Source: Dolomedes plantarius | Taxonomy: Eukaryota; Arthropoda; Arachnida; Araneae; Dolomedidae | NCBI GenBank assembly: GCA_907164885.2 | Contig: OU015492.1 | Coordinates: 205,216,009 to 205,280,008 of the forward strand | Direction: 5' to 3' | Length of the DNA: 64,000 bases | In this document: one piece after another, positions 35,917 through 48,793 of the stretch | Numbering within the stretch: the first letter of the stretch is position 1 | Layout: every line of letters starts with the position of its first letter | Notes under the pieces: generated by a model | The model's input: only the letters and a program-made list of their open reading frames with translations | Database searches by the model: none | Told to the model about the DNA's origin: nothing | Translations under genes and position numbers: made by a program

Positions 35917-36002
35917 AAAAAATCAGGTAGTCTCTTCTAACAAAACTACCGCGGGTTATTAACGTAGGATTACTTATCGTTGCTTACCTCTTTTGTATGT
36001 TA

Positions 36003-36514
36003 TCTATATATATAAAAGAGCTTGTCTGTTTGTTTGTCCGCTATAGAATCATAGACTGTTTTACCCACCGGGACCAAATTCGGCACAGTTAATGTTTTGG
36101 ACCCAAGAAACTTAAATCAGGAAAAACGAAATTTGGGGCTCAATTAGTTTTTTTTAAATTAATTTTTTAATGTTTTTTGTGCCCGATAGAGGTGTGTCTA
36201 CCCCCTGTGGATTCCCCTCGACCAGCTGCGTTAAGAGGGGTGGTTTGAGGATGACGGAGGTGGGGGATGTTAAATTCCAATGTTCGGGAGAAAGAGGGTT
36301 GGGAATGACCTTACAATCAGACGAAGGTCCACAGGCTCAAAGTTTCTTTCTTTCTTATTGTTTGTATATCATTTCAGTAGAAACGTGCTAAGCGCATTCT
36401 GTCTGGCCAGATGAACATGAAGAGCGGGAGTGCAGCCCAGTATTTTTTTCATGGAATGCATGAAATATTTTATATCTATATATCTACCCGGGCAACGCCG
36501 GGCAATAATGCTAG
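36003..36514 (+). mobile_element. Non-autonomous Helitron
   Basis: Begins TCTATATATATAAAAGAGC after an A and ends with the hairpin CCCGGGCAACGCCGGG, eight spacer-like bases and CTAG before a T. At 512 bp it has no coding capacity. Confidence 0.83.
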
Positions 36515-37079
<565 letters not shown>

Positions 37080-37104
37080 TATATATATATATATATATAT
37101 ATAT
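37080..37104. repeat. Short (TA)n microsatellite
   Basis: Pure TA, bordering the right part of the dispersed element. Confidence 0.9.
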
Positions 37105-37275
37105 GTCAAAATTTTGACGTATTTTGGTACTTTTCTGTTTAACTGTTTACTGCTTGCTCAAGCGATACAGACTGGGTTTGGTGGGCTGGCAAAATTATAA
37201 CTCGCGACACAGGACATCTGAAATTTTGCTTTCCGGTGGACCGTTATGGAGGAACGTAATCCTACTTTAAAAAAT

Positions 37276-38284
37276 TATATTAGCCTATTTGCATTCCTAA
37301 ATAAAAGAATTCCTTTAATTCCTTGTTTAGAAAAGAATTATTATCCTCAAATGATTTTTAATAATTATGTTGTGTGTCTGTGAAACATCTGACTATTTAA
37401 ATCCACTGGTAAGCGGTCAAAATATTACTCTAACGTGAAGATAAACAGATTTTTTATAGTCCAGAATTTGTTTTTGAATATTAACTAACAAAATATACTT
37501 TTTAGTACATTTTAGAGTTCTATTTAATGCGTAGGAAACGGAAACGACCTGAAATTGATGGTTCTCAAATGATTTCTCAGATTTTAAAGCTCTGGCATTT
37601 GTCAAATTTCCATTAATGTGCTTCAAATTTAATTTTAATATATGCCCTTCATATTTTAATAGAAAAATTGTTCAGTTTATTATTCGATAACTTTAAAATT
37701 TTAAACTAATGCGAAGAATTTATGGGAAATATTTTAAATTTGATGCCCACATAAACTTAAATGTTTTAAAGTAATTTATAAACGATTAATTTCGAATAAA
37801 GTTTTTAAAAAAAGTCTTATTGATTAAGGTAAATGAAAAACGTCCTAATCACGGGAGCTACGAACTTTGAAAGAAATGTACTGCCAATATAATTAACTGC
37901 TGCTAAGCTTTGGAAATGTAGATAAAGCGTAGGATAATAAATGACTGGGGGGAAAAGTAGGAGTTTGTAAGAACAACATTTAAATACGAAAAGAAAAAAA
38001 AACAGAAACAAATTGCTCTATCCATTTGTGGTATTAGGTGCTGTATCACGGCAAATGAGACGTTAAAACTTTTAGTTTGTCTAACAGTCCAACAGCAATA
38101 AATCATTTCATCCGGATGTTTTATGCATGAAAAATTTGGCATGTATTATTCATGGTTACAAAAACACAGCAATTTACATCCAAGAAAGAGAAAAGTGTCA
38201 TCATGGAATGCTCACTAGATTCAGGTCTGGGCATGTTTGGAGATTTTATTTGCTTAATAACTCATTATTCATTCCTTTCCTCAA
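37276..38284. other. Unassigned AT-rich sequence
   Basis: Nothing recognised. Confidence 0.45.
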
Positions 38285-38647
38285 AATTCCCATTCATCAG
38301 TGTCAAATGATGAGAGAATTCAATTTGAATTTTCGGGCTCAGGAAATAAGTTTTAAATAATTTGCATGTTATAGTAACGAGGCTAGTGTACGGTAATATA
38401 CTACTATAATTCTTAATGTTCAACCATACATTAAATATATCTTCTAAAATTTTAAGTAGTACGCTTCTATTTGAAATAGGAAATTTTGTTCAACAAGTGC
38501 AGGAGTTTAAAAAGAACATATATTCCCATTCATCTGTGTCAAATGATGAGAGAATTCAATTTGAATTTTCGGGCTCAGGAAATAAGTTTTAAATAATTTG
38601 CATTTTATAGTAACGAGGCTAGTGTACGGTAACATACTACTATAATA
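38285..38647. repeat. Tandem duplication, period about 237 bp
   Basis: The about 123-bp segment starting TTCCCATTCATC and containing AATTCAATTTGAATTTTCGG appears at about 38285 and 38522 with very few changes. The intervening about 115 bp is not repeated a third time. Confidence 0.85.
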
Positions 38648-39123
38648 CATTCATGTATTATAGCAGAAAATGTATTAAAATGTATAAAAACTTATTCATG
38701 TATTAAAACTTTTACGGTAAAAGTTTCAATTCTCGAATAAACCTATGTAAAGCTGAGACATTTTTAAAAATTATGTCAGTTTATTTATAACTTCATTTAT
38801 ATGAGGGAATTTTTTTAATAATAATTAATAGTAAATAAAATAATAAAAGAAAAAAATTGAAACTACCCGTTAATAATAAAAAACTATAATAATAATAATA
38901 AAAAAATTACTTAATTATAATAAAAAAATAATAAAAAATTACTTAATAATGATAATAAAAAAACTATACAGTTATATCGTAAGTTTAACGATTGTAACAC
39001 GTGTGTTTTTATAGTTTTATACACGTGTATTTAACACGTACAACAATTGTGTTTTTAAATATCCGTTCTATAAGCATAAGAAAAATGTGTTACTTTTTAA
39101 CATTAAAATGTTTGAATAAGCTA
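38648..39123. other. AT-rich sequence with a copy of the 42247 repeat
   Basis: 38711-38880, starting TTTTACGGTAAAAGTTTC, is a direct repeat of 42247-42420. The two copies bracket the TIR element at 39124-42253. Otherwise poly(A/T)-rich. Confidence 0.6.
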
Positions 39124-39558
39124 CCGTAAAATCTCGAATATAATACGCACTTTTTTTTCACATTTTAGTCCGCAAAATTGAGGGTGCGTATTATACTCGC
39201 GTACAAAAAAAATTGTAGTTTTAAATACTGGATAAATGAACGTACAGCAGCTGTAAGACATTGTCGCAACACGAGTGCGTGCGCATCTGCACTCCGTGAT
39301 TCATCCACTCGTTTACTAAGCAGGTATTCCTTTTAAACAAACGGAACTCACAGTTCGTGTCGTTAAGTGAGGATGAGGATGGCGATATATATTAACATGG
39401 AAACAATAATTATGACATGGAAGCAACAACAATAGATGAGCTGTATTCTAGTGAAAGTGATTAAGACTGAAAATTTGACAGTATTGTTTGTTTTGAATTA
39501 AAAATTTAAGTTTTTTTTTTCTACCGAATTTGACGTTTTCGTTTCTTTTTATTACAAA

Positions 39559-40262
39559 CTAGCTGAAAACCCGCGCTTCGCTACGGAGTACATTCAAATT
39601 AAATACAACGGTCAACGTATGCAATTTATGCCAAAAAATCAATATATATATTTATAATAAATGCGAAGATCAATGTATACAATTGATGTAAAATATATAT
39701 CTATCTATGTATATATATTTATAAAAAAATCGTAAGGGATATGCATTTTTTTTGGATAATATCCAATCGTCTGCTGCATTAGAAAGAGAAAAAAATATTT
39801 TTTGTCTATTTAGTTGTTACGCACGTGACGATAAATTTATTGAAAGTACCAGAAAAAGAAATCACGTGATCAGCATTTAATAAATTAAATTCTAAAAATT
39901 AATCTTTAAAAATTCACGAAAAATCAGGAAATGGAGGTAAAAATTCGAAAAAAATTTAATTTTGAAGGATTTTTCATGATCTTTCTCGTGATATAAATTT
40001 TATAACCCTCAATGTATTATTTTAAATGCAGACGTAAAAAAAATTTTAAAAACAGCTTAAAAATTTAATTTAAAAAAATCTAAGAAGAATTTTTGAAAAA
40101 TCTTTTTCAATGCACACCTACACTATTAGAAAAATCGCCATGCAAAATTTCAGCCCTTTAGGTCCAGCGGTTTGGTCTGTGCGTTGTATGTCAGTCAGTC
40201 AGTCAGTCAGTGAATGAATGAGTCAGTTACGGAACTGTTTTATATATATAGATATATATAGA
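39559..40262 (-). mobile_element. Helitron family H3, minus strand
   Basis: On the minus strand it begins TCTATATATATCTATATATA and ends ACTCCGTAGCGAAGCGCGGG, a short spacer and CAGCTAGT, a weak hairpin before CTAG. Two further copies lie at 45209-45987 and 51219-52394, sharing CAGACCAAACCGCTGGACC near the 5' end. None encodes Rep/helicase. Confidence 0.8.
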
Positions 40263-40504
40263 TTAAACGTTTGTCACTTGGAGAAACGTTTAATTGACAA
40301 AACGTTTACAATATAGACGTTTACAATATAAACGTTTACAATTGACAAACGTTTATACATACACATTGGTATCTCAAAATTAGAGTAAGAGATAAAATAA
40401 AAGTACAAAAATAAAAAAAGGGTTTTAAGTAAAGAATGTTTTTTTTAATTATTTTAAGCACCTAAAATAATATTCAAATTAATATTACGTTACTTAATAA
40501 TTGT

Positions 40505-41183
40505 GTGCACGTCCGTCATCTTGGATTTTTTTGCGCCAACTTGGCGATTTTACCGTGTTTTGAGGAGTGGAAAAATTCTCACCAATGTGTTTTAAGCGGT
40601 GTTTTCAAAACGCTGGACTTTGAATTTTTTTAGCTTTTTTAATAAAAACCACCTGTTTAAATTATGAAACTTAGAAAATTTTTTTGAAAAATCATTTAAA
40701 CGTTGGACTTAGATTTATTGTTGAGTTTTTGATAAAAACCACTTTTTTCTGAAAAAATCATTCTCAAATATTGGAAATTTTGGGTTTTTCTTTTAGCTTT
40801 TTTAATAAAAACGACCTTTTTAAATTGTGAAACTTAGAAATATTTTTGAAAAATCATTTAATCGTTTGACTGAGATTTTCTTTTTGTCATTTTTAATTAA
40901 AAACTACCTTTTCAAATTATGATCCATATGAAAAATTTGGTCAAATGAATTTTACTTACAGATAAAATTTCAATGCCATCTATTCAGTTTGCCCTAACTC
41001 TTTGACTAATAGCAATGAATCACCAAAATATTATGCCAATATATTGTTAATTAGAAAAAAAAATACAGCATTTTCGTACCACCTAAATAACTTGCAATTT
41101 AAAAATTATCTAAAATTCAGCTTTGAAAAATGTAAAATAATTATGAACCCATAAATTTATGGTGAGTAACCAGATCCTCTCTT

Positions 41184-41218
<35 letters not shown>

Positions 41219-41925
41219 TTAGGGCATTGTGGTAATGAAATTTTACTTCAGATTTGACCTTAACCAAATATTTGGTGCATACAATAAAATAGGGACAAGG
41301 ATTATTTGACCATTTATCCTGCTGTGTTGGAAATAAGAAAAAAAACCCTTTTCCTAAACCAGTAACTTAACCTTAACTAACTTTTTAACTTAGGTTCCTG
41401 GGGAGAGAGAAGTTGAACTTCAGTTATTTAAATTTATTTGCAATCCACTACAACTTGGAATTATAAAATATTTTAAAATATATTGTATTTAAAATGTATA
41501 CTGTATTTTACATTTTACGAAAAAATGATGGCAGATAATTTTTACTTCAAATAAATGAAATGGTGTATCATTATAGTATACTAATTGACAATCGATAAAC
41601 AAAATTAAAAGCAACTTAAATTTAATAAGTTAACGAAAAACTGATAATGGATTCAAAAATTTTCAACAAAAAGACTCTTAGTTTTAAAAATAATTTACTT
41701 TTTTGAGTCTAGTCAATTTGACTCAGATTTCCAGGTCAAGGCCAAGATCTGACCTAAAATTATTATACAGTAATTAAAAGATCACATCAGAAATAACTAT
41801 TTGATCTTAAAATTAGAGAATTTGACATTGGGTTATTTTTACCAGAACGCAATAATTATCGCCATGCGAAATGCGCCAAACCCTGGCGGAAAAATCCAAG
41901 ATGGCGGCCGTGCACACAAATCTAG
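40505..41925. mobile_element. TIR element with CCAAGATGG ends (candidate)
   Basis: The left TTGTGTGCACGTCCGTCATC and the right, complementary GATGGCGGCCGTGCACACAA form inverted ends of about 40 bp that continue through CTTGGATTTTT and GCGCCA. The interior repeats GCTTTTTTAATAAAAAC with GAAACTTAGAAA two to three times. No target duplication could be settled and no transposase is seen. Confidence 0.5.
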
Positions 41926-42097
41926 AGTATCCCCCCTAACTTTATTTCTACTGATCAGATATACATAATATATAGCCTATGTCCATCTGGAATAATGTAC
42001 CTTTCAAACAGTGAAAGAATTTTTCAAATAGGTGCAGTGGTTCCGGAGATTACCCTCCACGTACAAAATCTGCTCTCTCTTTATATATTAGTATAGA
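41926..42097 (-). mobile_element. Helitron-type 5' end, minus strand
   Basis: On the minus strand: TCTATACTAATATATAAAGA after an A, then GCAGATTTTGTACGTGGAGG and GGTTCCGGAGA-type text. TCTATACTAATAT starts are common in arthropod Helitrons. The matching CTAG end was not identified; it could be hidden by later insertions. Confidence 0.5.
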
Positions 42098-42253
42098 TTT
42101 TATTTACGTTAATAAATATTTGTGCAATTTTTAAATAAATTATTGAAAAATTATGGGTGCGTATTATAGTCGAATTTTAATTTTTTCCGAAAATTTCGCG
42201 CTAAATCAAGCATGCCTATTATACTCGGGTGCGTATTATACGAGATTTTACGG

Positions 42254-42762
42254 TAAAAGTTGCAATTCTCGAATGAACCTCTGTAGAGCTGAGACATTTC
42301 TAAAAATTATGTCAGTTTATTTATAACTTAATTTATATGTGGGAATTTTTTAATAATAATTAATAGTAAATACAATAATAAAAGAAAAGAAATTTAAACT
42401 ACCCAGTAAATTCGTGAAAATTTCGGCTTCTTATTTAAACTTACCTTAAGTTTGCAAACAAAGTTGCTTTCCATTAGAATAATAATAAAAAAACTATACA
42501 GTTTTGCATCTAATTGATTCTTAAGATTACTTTAGTTGCACGCGATATATGTCTACCTAGGCTGAAATAGTCTTTTCTCTACCAATTTAGTTTTGTGTCC
42601 CCTTAGAGCAACATTCCTCAAAATAAATAAATAAAAATTTTACTGATTGCTTTACGAACTGAACCGTTCACATGTATAAATCCTTTGTAAATAAACTGAT
42701 AATTTGGTAACAGGAATGTTTAACTTACGAAATGTAATTTGCGTGAATAAAAAATAGATTAA
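42254..42762. other. AT-rich sequence with direct repeat of 38711-38880
   Basis: 42247-42420 repeats the segment left of the TIR element with about 90 percent similarity by eye. The rest is unassigned. Confidence 0.6.
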
Positions 42763-43481
42763 GGGGACAGTGGACCTTCAAACCTAACTTTTTTTGTCTT
42801 GAATGGATTTACTTGAAATTTGAATATGTGATTAGTACCATAGATATGTAAAAGTGGTTAAAATTTAAAAATGAAATATTAATAATTTATGAATTATGAA
42901 TTATTAATTATATAAAAAATTGGCCTAATTAAAAATGTTCCATGCGCATTTCTTTTGTATATAATATGGTAATTTTTATTTACAGGATACCTTATAGAAC
43001 TAACAATGAAACGTATTGCTTATTTTAAGCATTCAGTAAAAATATACAGAGAAAATATAATAATAGTGAAAACACCCTTTTTTACTACGCAAAATACCTA
43101 TAAATCATCTTTTTAAGTACAAAATTTTGAAATTCTGAGCTGCGGAGCATAAATTTTTTCAATAAGATTTATTTGATATACAGTTAAGTATATAAAACTT
43201 AAATTTCAAAGCAATACGATGATTAGAAATGTGCCTGGAGCAGTTTGAATATTCGTATGACATGAAAATTTTTATTTTGAGAAAAACACGTTTAAAGTTA
43301 TTGCTATTAGTAACCACATAATATCTAAATTAAATACAAATGCCTATAACTAGGAAAGTAATCACAGAAATAAAAAATTCTTTTTGCAACACATTCCTAC
43401 TCGTCCGTAGTTTCACAATTCAATAAAATAAAAAATCGAATTTTTGGACAAATTTCACAATTTTGAAAGTCCACTGTACCC
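42763..43481. mobile_element. TTAA-flanked MITE, copy 1
   Basis: The left end is TTAA then GGGGACAGTGGACCTTCAAA. The right end, on the other strand, is GGGTACAGTGGACTTTCAAA, with TTGA where TTAA would be expected. About 719 bp, no coding frame. A second element with the same ends and TTAA on both sides lies at 48794-49636. Confidence 0.6.
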
Positions 43482-43894
43482 TTGAAGGCTCTTTTATTAG
43501 CCAGAAATAAATTAATACTATACTTCTTATCCGTTTAAAGACACTTATTTTAAAAGTGCCTAGTCAATTTTTACTCTAACACAGTTATACGGAATTAGTA
43601 ATTAAAGACTGCTCACATAGCGCAGAGTCAAGGCTGAATAAAATAAACCCTTGAGGAAAGGGAAATTAATTCAATCACTGGCGTCTCCCGTGCAGACAGC
43701 ATCCATGGACCTACAATTTGCCCTCATTAGGGAAGGTAACAGGAAGATACGTAAGAAAGAAAATTTGGAGAAGAAAGAGTATATACTTTTCGAAAATATA
43801 CTTTCGAGGCATTTTCGAAAAGTAAAGTTACAATGCCGCATATTCACTCGAAAAAAATTTATTTGATTAATTGTACATAACCAATTACTTACTG
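43482..43894. other. Unassigned sequence
   Basis: Nothing recognised; a 71-residue frame at 43651-43866 has no motif. Confidence 0.4.
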
Positions 43895-44440
43895 GTCCAT
43901 GCCTTATTTTTCGACATAGTTGCCGCCATTGTCAAAGCATTTGTTAAGTCTGGGTACAAGCTTTTGTATTCCACAGTCATAGAACTTTGCCGCCTGTTGT
44001 CGGAACCACATTTCAACTTCAATTTTGATCGCATCATCGCCGTGAAAGTTTTGCCCTGCAAGATGTGTTTTCAGGTAAAGGAATAAGTCCTTTGGTGCAA
44101 GGCAAGGGCTGTATGGCGGAGGATCTAAAATTTTCCATACGAAACTTTTGAATAGTGCTTTGATTTGAAGCTCTAGGTGAGGATGAGCGTTGTCATGCAG
44201 CAAGCAAACTCCTCTTGTCAACAAGCCCCTGCGTTTATTTTGAATTGCTCGTCTGAGACGGTTTAGACGGCTAGACTAATGCTGATGCATAAAGTCTAGC
44301 AATATGCAACAGCATTAATTCCGGGAGGCATGAAGTCAACCAGAAGAATGCCTTGTCTGTCACAGAAAACAGAAGCCATGATTTCTTTGGCGGGGATCCT
44401 GTATCCCACACTTGGCGGGATTCTGAAATGACGTAGACAT
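43895..44440 (-). pseudogene. Mariner transposase (DD34D) C-terminal relic
   Basis: The minus-strand frame at 43904-44224 contains LLHDNAHPH, YSPCLAPKDLFLYL, EVEMWFRQQAAKFYDCGIQKL and ends CFDNGGNYVEK. These are successive landmarks of a mauritiana-type mariner transposase. The second and third catalytic Asp are present with 34 residues between them, although the conserved Asp of SPDLAP is Cys. Upstream, 44225-44440 still gives IMASVFCDRQGILLVDFMPPG in other frames, the segment just after the first catalytic region. The N-terminal half and the TIRs were not found. Confidence 0.83.
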
Positions 44441-44661
44441 CATAAAGACGTGCTGCTCAAACAAGACTTACCGTAAAAATAACAAATGATCTCGAGGGGA
44501 AAGCGAAATGTTCAAGGTTACAGTCCGTGTTGCCAACGGGCTCACAGAAACTTTTCCTTTGCTGCTATCGGTGAAGAATCTTTACTTTCCGAAAATGCCT
44601 CGTATAGCAAAGTAAAAAGATACATTATAAACTTTCAAAGGAAGACACTATTCTTGAATAA

Positions 44662-45132
44662 GCATCAAGAATTATAAAGAGAAAAATGAATTCTCTGTAT
44701 GAAAAGAGAAAATTAAGAGATATACAAAATAAGGAATGGAAAGATGTAATACTACATATCCCCTCAGCACCAAGAAGAACAAGTGTTTCTGCTTTTAGAC
44801 TTGCCACGGGACACAACTGTTTGCCTAAATACCTTTTCAGGTTAGGTATTCTCGAAAGTCCAAACTGTGCTCTTTGTAGTATGGAAGTGCCTATGGATGC
44901 ACAGCATTTGCCACAGTGTTCCGCATTATCAAATAACTGTCTTTATGGCAGATATGGCTAGGGGACTGATGAGGACGAATGGATATCAGCCCAATTAGAC
45001 TGATGTTTCTGCTCCAAGATTTCTATATGCCGTTTTGTTTTGTGTTTTGTTTCTTCTGTTTGCTGGTTGTATTTTAGTAGCATATAATAGTGTATAGATG
45101 CATGTCTAAGTGCTATTGCTTTAATAAAAAAA
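44662..45132 (+). mobile_element. 5'-truncated LINE with 13-bp target duplication
   Basis: TATTCTTGAATAA occurs at 44649-44661 and again at 45133-45145, exactly bounding an insert that ends AATAAAAAAA. A truncated 5' end, A-rich tail and target duplication are the marks of target-primed reverse transcription. The insert contains the very end of the LINE ORF2 and a 3' UTR of about 170 bp. Confidence 0.85.
44686..44961 (+). pseudogene. LINE ORF2 C-terminus (reverse transcriptase tail)
   Basis: Ninety-one residues with SVSAFRLATGHNCLPKYLFRLGI followed by CALCSMEVPMDAQHLPQC. This C-x2-C-x8-H-x4-C finger after a TGH motif is typical of the tail of Jockey- and R1-like LINE proteins. The reverse transcriptase and endonuclease domains are absent because of 5' truncation. 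The stop codon is followed by a 3' UTR with AATAAA near 45123. The clade is uncertain. Confidence 0.75.
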
Positions 45133-45208
45133 TATTCTTGAATAATAGAAAAATAGAAGAACGTGTTTCACCATTTTAGTTGATCCTTTTAATAACTTTT
45201 ATAAGAAA

Positions 45209-45987
45209 CTAGCTGAAAACTCGTATTTCGCTACGGAGTACATTCAAATTAAATACAAGGGTCTATGTATGCAATTAATTCCAAAAATAATTATAAATAT
45301 ATTTATAATAAATACAACGATCAATGTATGCAATTGATGTAAAAAAAAAACGAAAAATATATTCATAAAAAATCGTAACGGATATTTTTATAGACAAAAT
45401 AATGTAGAAGAAAATATTCAAATTAAATCTAATAGGACATACTAAAGAATACAGTACAGTTAATATAGTACAGTTTGAGGAACATATCTTTTACTGCATT
45501 TTAATATTTTTTTTTGGATAATTTCCAAACTTCTGCCGCATTAGCAAGAAAAAAAAATATTTTTCTGTGTATCGTTGTTATGCACGTGACGATAAATTAA
45601 TTTAAAGTACCAGAAAAAGAAATCATGGGATCAGCATTTGATAAATTAAATTCTAAAATCTAATCTTTAAAAATTCACCAAAAATCAGAAAATGGAGGTA
45701 CAGATTCGAAAAAGATTTCATTTTAAAGAAATTTTTATGATCTTTCTCGTGATAGCAATTTTATAACCCTCAAATTATTGTTTTAAATGAAAACTTAAAA
45801 AAGCTATTAAACAACTTAAAAGCTTAATTTTAAAAAATCTAAGGAGAATTTTTCAAAAGTCTTTCTTAGTACACCCCTACACTATCAGAAGAATCGCCAT
45901 GCAAAATTTCAGCCCTTTAGGTCCAGCGGTTTGGTCTGTGCGTTGTCTGTCAGTCAGTCAGTTACGGAACTGTTTTATATAGATAGA
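45209..45987 (-). mobile_element. Helitron family H3, second copy
   Basis: Minus strand; ends CAGCTAGT at 45209 and starts TCTATCTATATAAAACAG near 45987. It shares the body with 39559-40262 (GTCCAGCGGTTTGGTCTGTG on the plus strand) but has a longer AT-rich middle. Confidence 0.78.
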
Positions 45988-47318
45988 TGTCTGGATTTAT
46001 TTCCTTTCGACTCTTGCAACGTTTATATGGAGATTGTTAGTTATGCGGATAGTTTTCTTAGAACGAAACGTTTCCACTTTATGAGTTACTGCAATAGAGA
46101 TTTTAGGTGCTATTTGATAATTCTGTGTTTAATCCATCAGTATTGTTATTTACACATTTCTGAAACTGAAAAATTTATCTATGTATAGAACGAAACAACG
46201 TAATCGACATTATATTTATTGGCTTTAATGTTTAGGAAAGAATTATGCCGCGTTATAGTATATAAAGCAGGAAACTCAACAGACAGCAGATTTCAAAGAA
46301 AAATGTCGCAAAGACCTTATGCAAAGGACCAATTAGCTCGTCGTTTTCCTCAAGTCTAAACAGAGTACCTTTGAATATTTTAAATATGCTAAACATCTTT
46401 ATGCATGTCCAACATGCTCTGTGCCAAAATGGAAATTGCAGGGGATTCCGCCACTTAATTTATTCAGTTTTATTTAGCTTACAAGGAAATCGGGTGGCCA
46501 TTAAGTTTAGCTTTTAAGGTCCGAAATTTCTGGGGCCACGTAAGAATGTTGACTGAGGTGATTTATGAGATTTTGAATGTATGCGGGATTTTAATTGTTT
46601 TGGGGCAACTTCCTATCAGACTGGGAATCAGATGGAACTTTTCTCGAAAATTAATTATTTTGCGATTTTAAATCGTAGCAGAGATTATTCGTTTGACATT
46701 CGTTCATAGTTGTTGATAGGATGAAATTTATCACTACAAAAGATACGTTAAAAGTGACAAAATGTTCTCGTCATTTGTTACGAGGAGGAAGTAAATTAAA
46801 CTGGATGATTTTTTAAATTGCAAGAGAAACGTAAACTATCTACTGCAGCTAACTGTAATTGATGGAGAGCTGTTGAATAATCTATTTTTGAATTACATGC
46901 TTTAAGGCAGGGAATTAGATATTCAATCCCCCTGTAAAGCTAAGTATAATTGTTAATCTCAATACTTTTCTAATATCACATTAGCAAATGCATAATTTTA
47001 AATTCTATTAACTGTACATGAAATCAGACATTTAAATAAAGACTGTGTAGTTATTGACGGCTATTACACCTAAATTAAAATTGTTTTTTTGCAAAAAGAA
47101 TTAAAATAAGATTTTTGTTGAATTACATTTCGAGATAATTTTCATATGCAAACAACGCCACTAAAATAATGTGCAGTTGTAAATGTGGGTTTCGAAGAAT
47201 ATTGAAAAGGAAATTATCCTTACTTTAACATGGATAGTGAAGTTCTGCGAGGTCAACCAATGCGCCGTCCTAAATAACTGATAACTGAAGGTCTCAGTGT
47301 TATAAATACTATACAACC

Positions 47319-47320
<2 letters not shown>
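45988..47320. other. Unassigned AT-rich sequence
   Basis: Nothing recognised. Confidence 0.45.

Positions 47321-47394
<74 letters not shown>
47321..47394. repeat. (TA)n microsatellite
   Basis: Pure TA tract. Confidence 0.95.
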
Positions 47395-47396
<2 letters not shown>

Positions 47397-47588
47397 TGCC
47401 TTTCATCCCTTGAGTGGTTCGATAAAATGAGGACCAATCATGCTTGGGAATAAACTCTGGGGGTCCCACGTCAGGTTGACCACCCGACTGAGACATATGC
47501 TGTATGGCACCCTAAGCCCACGGTCAAGGAAGCGGAGTGTGTACCGCCGGCCCTGATCCACATGGGACTGTTGCGCCGTGAGTTTAGT

Positions 47589-47589
<1 letters not shown>
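47395..47589. mobile_element. GC-richer unit between two (TA)n arrays (candidate SINE part)
   Basis: 195 bp containing GTCCCACGTCAGGTTGACC and GCCGGCCCTGATCCACATGG, far richer in GC than both flanks. Its phrases recall the body of some arthropod SINEs, but no A or B box was found. Both edges are (TA)n. Confidence 0.4.

Positions 47590-47650
<61 letters not shown>
47590..47650. repeat. (TA)n microsatellite
   Basis: TA tract ending in CATACATACACACACAC. Confidence 0.95.
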
Positions 47651-47652
<2 letters not shown>

Positions 47653-48789
47653 CATACACACACACAATAAACTTAGACATCCCTTTGAAATCCTATTCGA
47701 GGAATGCTTCTCGAGTTTCTATTACTGTCTCTTGTGTTTTGAGCATTAAGCCAAGTTCTCCACATTGTATTATATATGATTATATTGCATTTTCCTCCAA
47801 TGCTGTTTGTGTACTTGAAAAAGGAGAGGGCATAGTAAAAGAAAATTTCGTTCAGTTCAAGGTAAAGAAGAATTTTAATCGCTTTTCATTTCACAGAAAA
47901 GTCCTGCTCTGATTACATTCATTTAATTAATCCTTCAACAGTCGGGTGCCTCCATTATCTAGGAAACTGCTTGAAACTGAAAGCGATAGAGAATTTTTTG
48001 ATTTAACTATTGAAAACCTGCTAATTGAATGTTTGAATACGTGATAGATCTTAAAAACTATTTCATAAATATGTTGAATCGACACATAATCTCCTCTCTA
48101 TATATTGAATAATAGATGAATTCCTTTCTTGAGATTTGTGCTCAGCAAAACAAAAAACGAAGAAAGGCAATTATTTATTAAAAAATATTTTTTGGGTACC
48201 TTATCTTGAATGAAATGTTGTGACATTTTACCATGAATTAACAGTTTATACTATGAGAAAATTATTATTTTACATGATGATACTTACCGTAAGGCAATAA
48301 AATGTTTTTTCTGCTAAATATTTTACGTATAAAATATTTGATTCTTAAATCTTATTTTAAAGTTTAATGTGTTAAGGCCCTTTAAAATTTTTAGTCAGAA
48401 AATTCTCGAAAATTACGCTTTAAACTTGGAACACTGTAGATGGATCCGAAATGGCAATTAATCTTTATCGCTTTAATACCCAGTGTTAATCAAACGATCA
48501 ATTTGTTTGATTTACATTAATGCAGTTGACATTTTGTCGCCACAAGCGGTTGGTGACAAATGTTTGCTTTATCCATTTCCCAATGCGACTCGATGGTGTG
48601 TTTTTAAATTGATTTCAGAAGATAATACTGGCAAATTTCTAATAATTTTTGATAGACGAAACTAGGCCGTCAAAATCTGTTTTGAGATTTATTCTTTGAT
48701 ATGTATGGTTATTTGTTTTAATGGTGAATAACCGACCTATATTTTTATGGAAATTGTAAGAGGAATCGAGGTTTAAAAAAGCAGTTCCA
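47651..48789. other. Unassigned AT-rich sequence
   Basis: Nothing recognised. Confidence 0.45.
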
Positions 48790-48793
48790 TTAA

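Larger units (their letters stand above)
39124..42253. mobile_element. TIR element, pogo-like (candidate), with nested insertions
   Basis: The ends read CCGTAAAATCTCGAATATAA at the left and, on the other strand, CCGTAAAATCTCGTATAATA at the right, with GCGTATTATA phrases inside and TA outside both ends (39122-39123 and 42254-42255). A left internal stretch gives SLSEDEDGDIY and IDELYSSESD, which could be an acidic pogo-type C-terminus. The interior is occupied by Helitron and other TIR material, so the original element was much shorter than 3.1 kb. Confidence 0.65.

Noticed and set aside
44966..44980. Hammerhead-ribozyme-like CTGATGAG followed by GACGAA in the LINE 3' UTR
   Set aside because: There is almost no room for stem II between the two core parts, the core reads GAAT where GAAA is expected, and no stems I and III with a cleavage site could be drawn.
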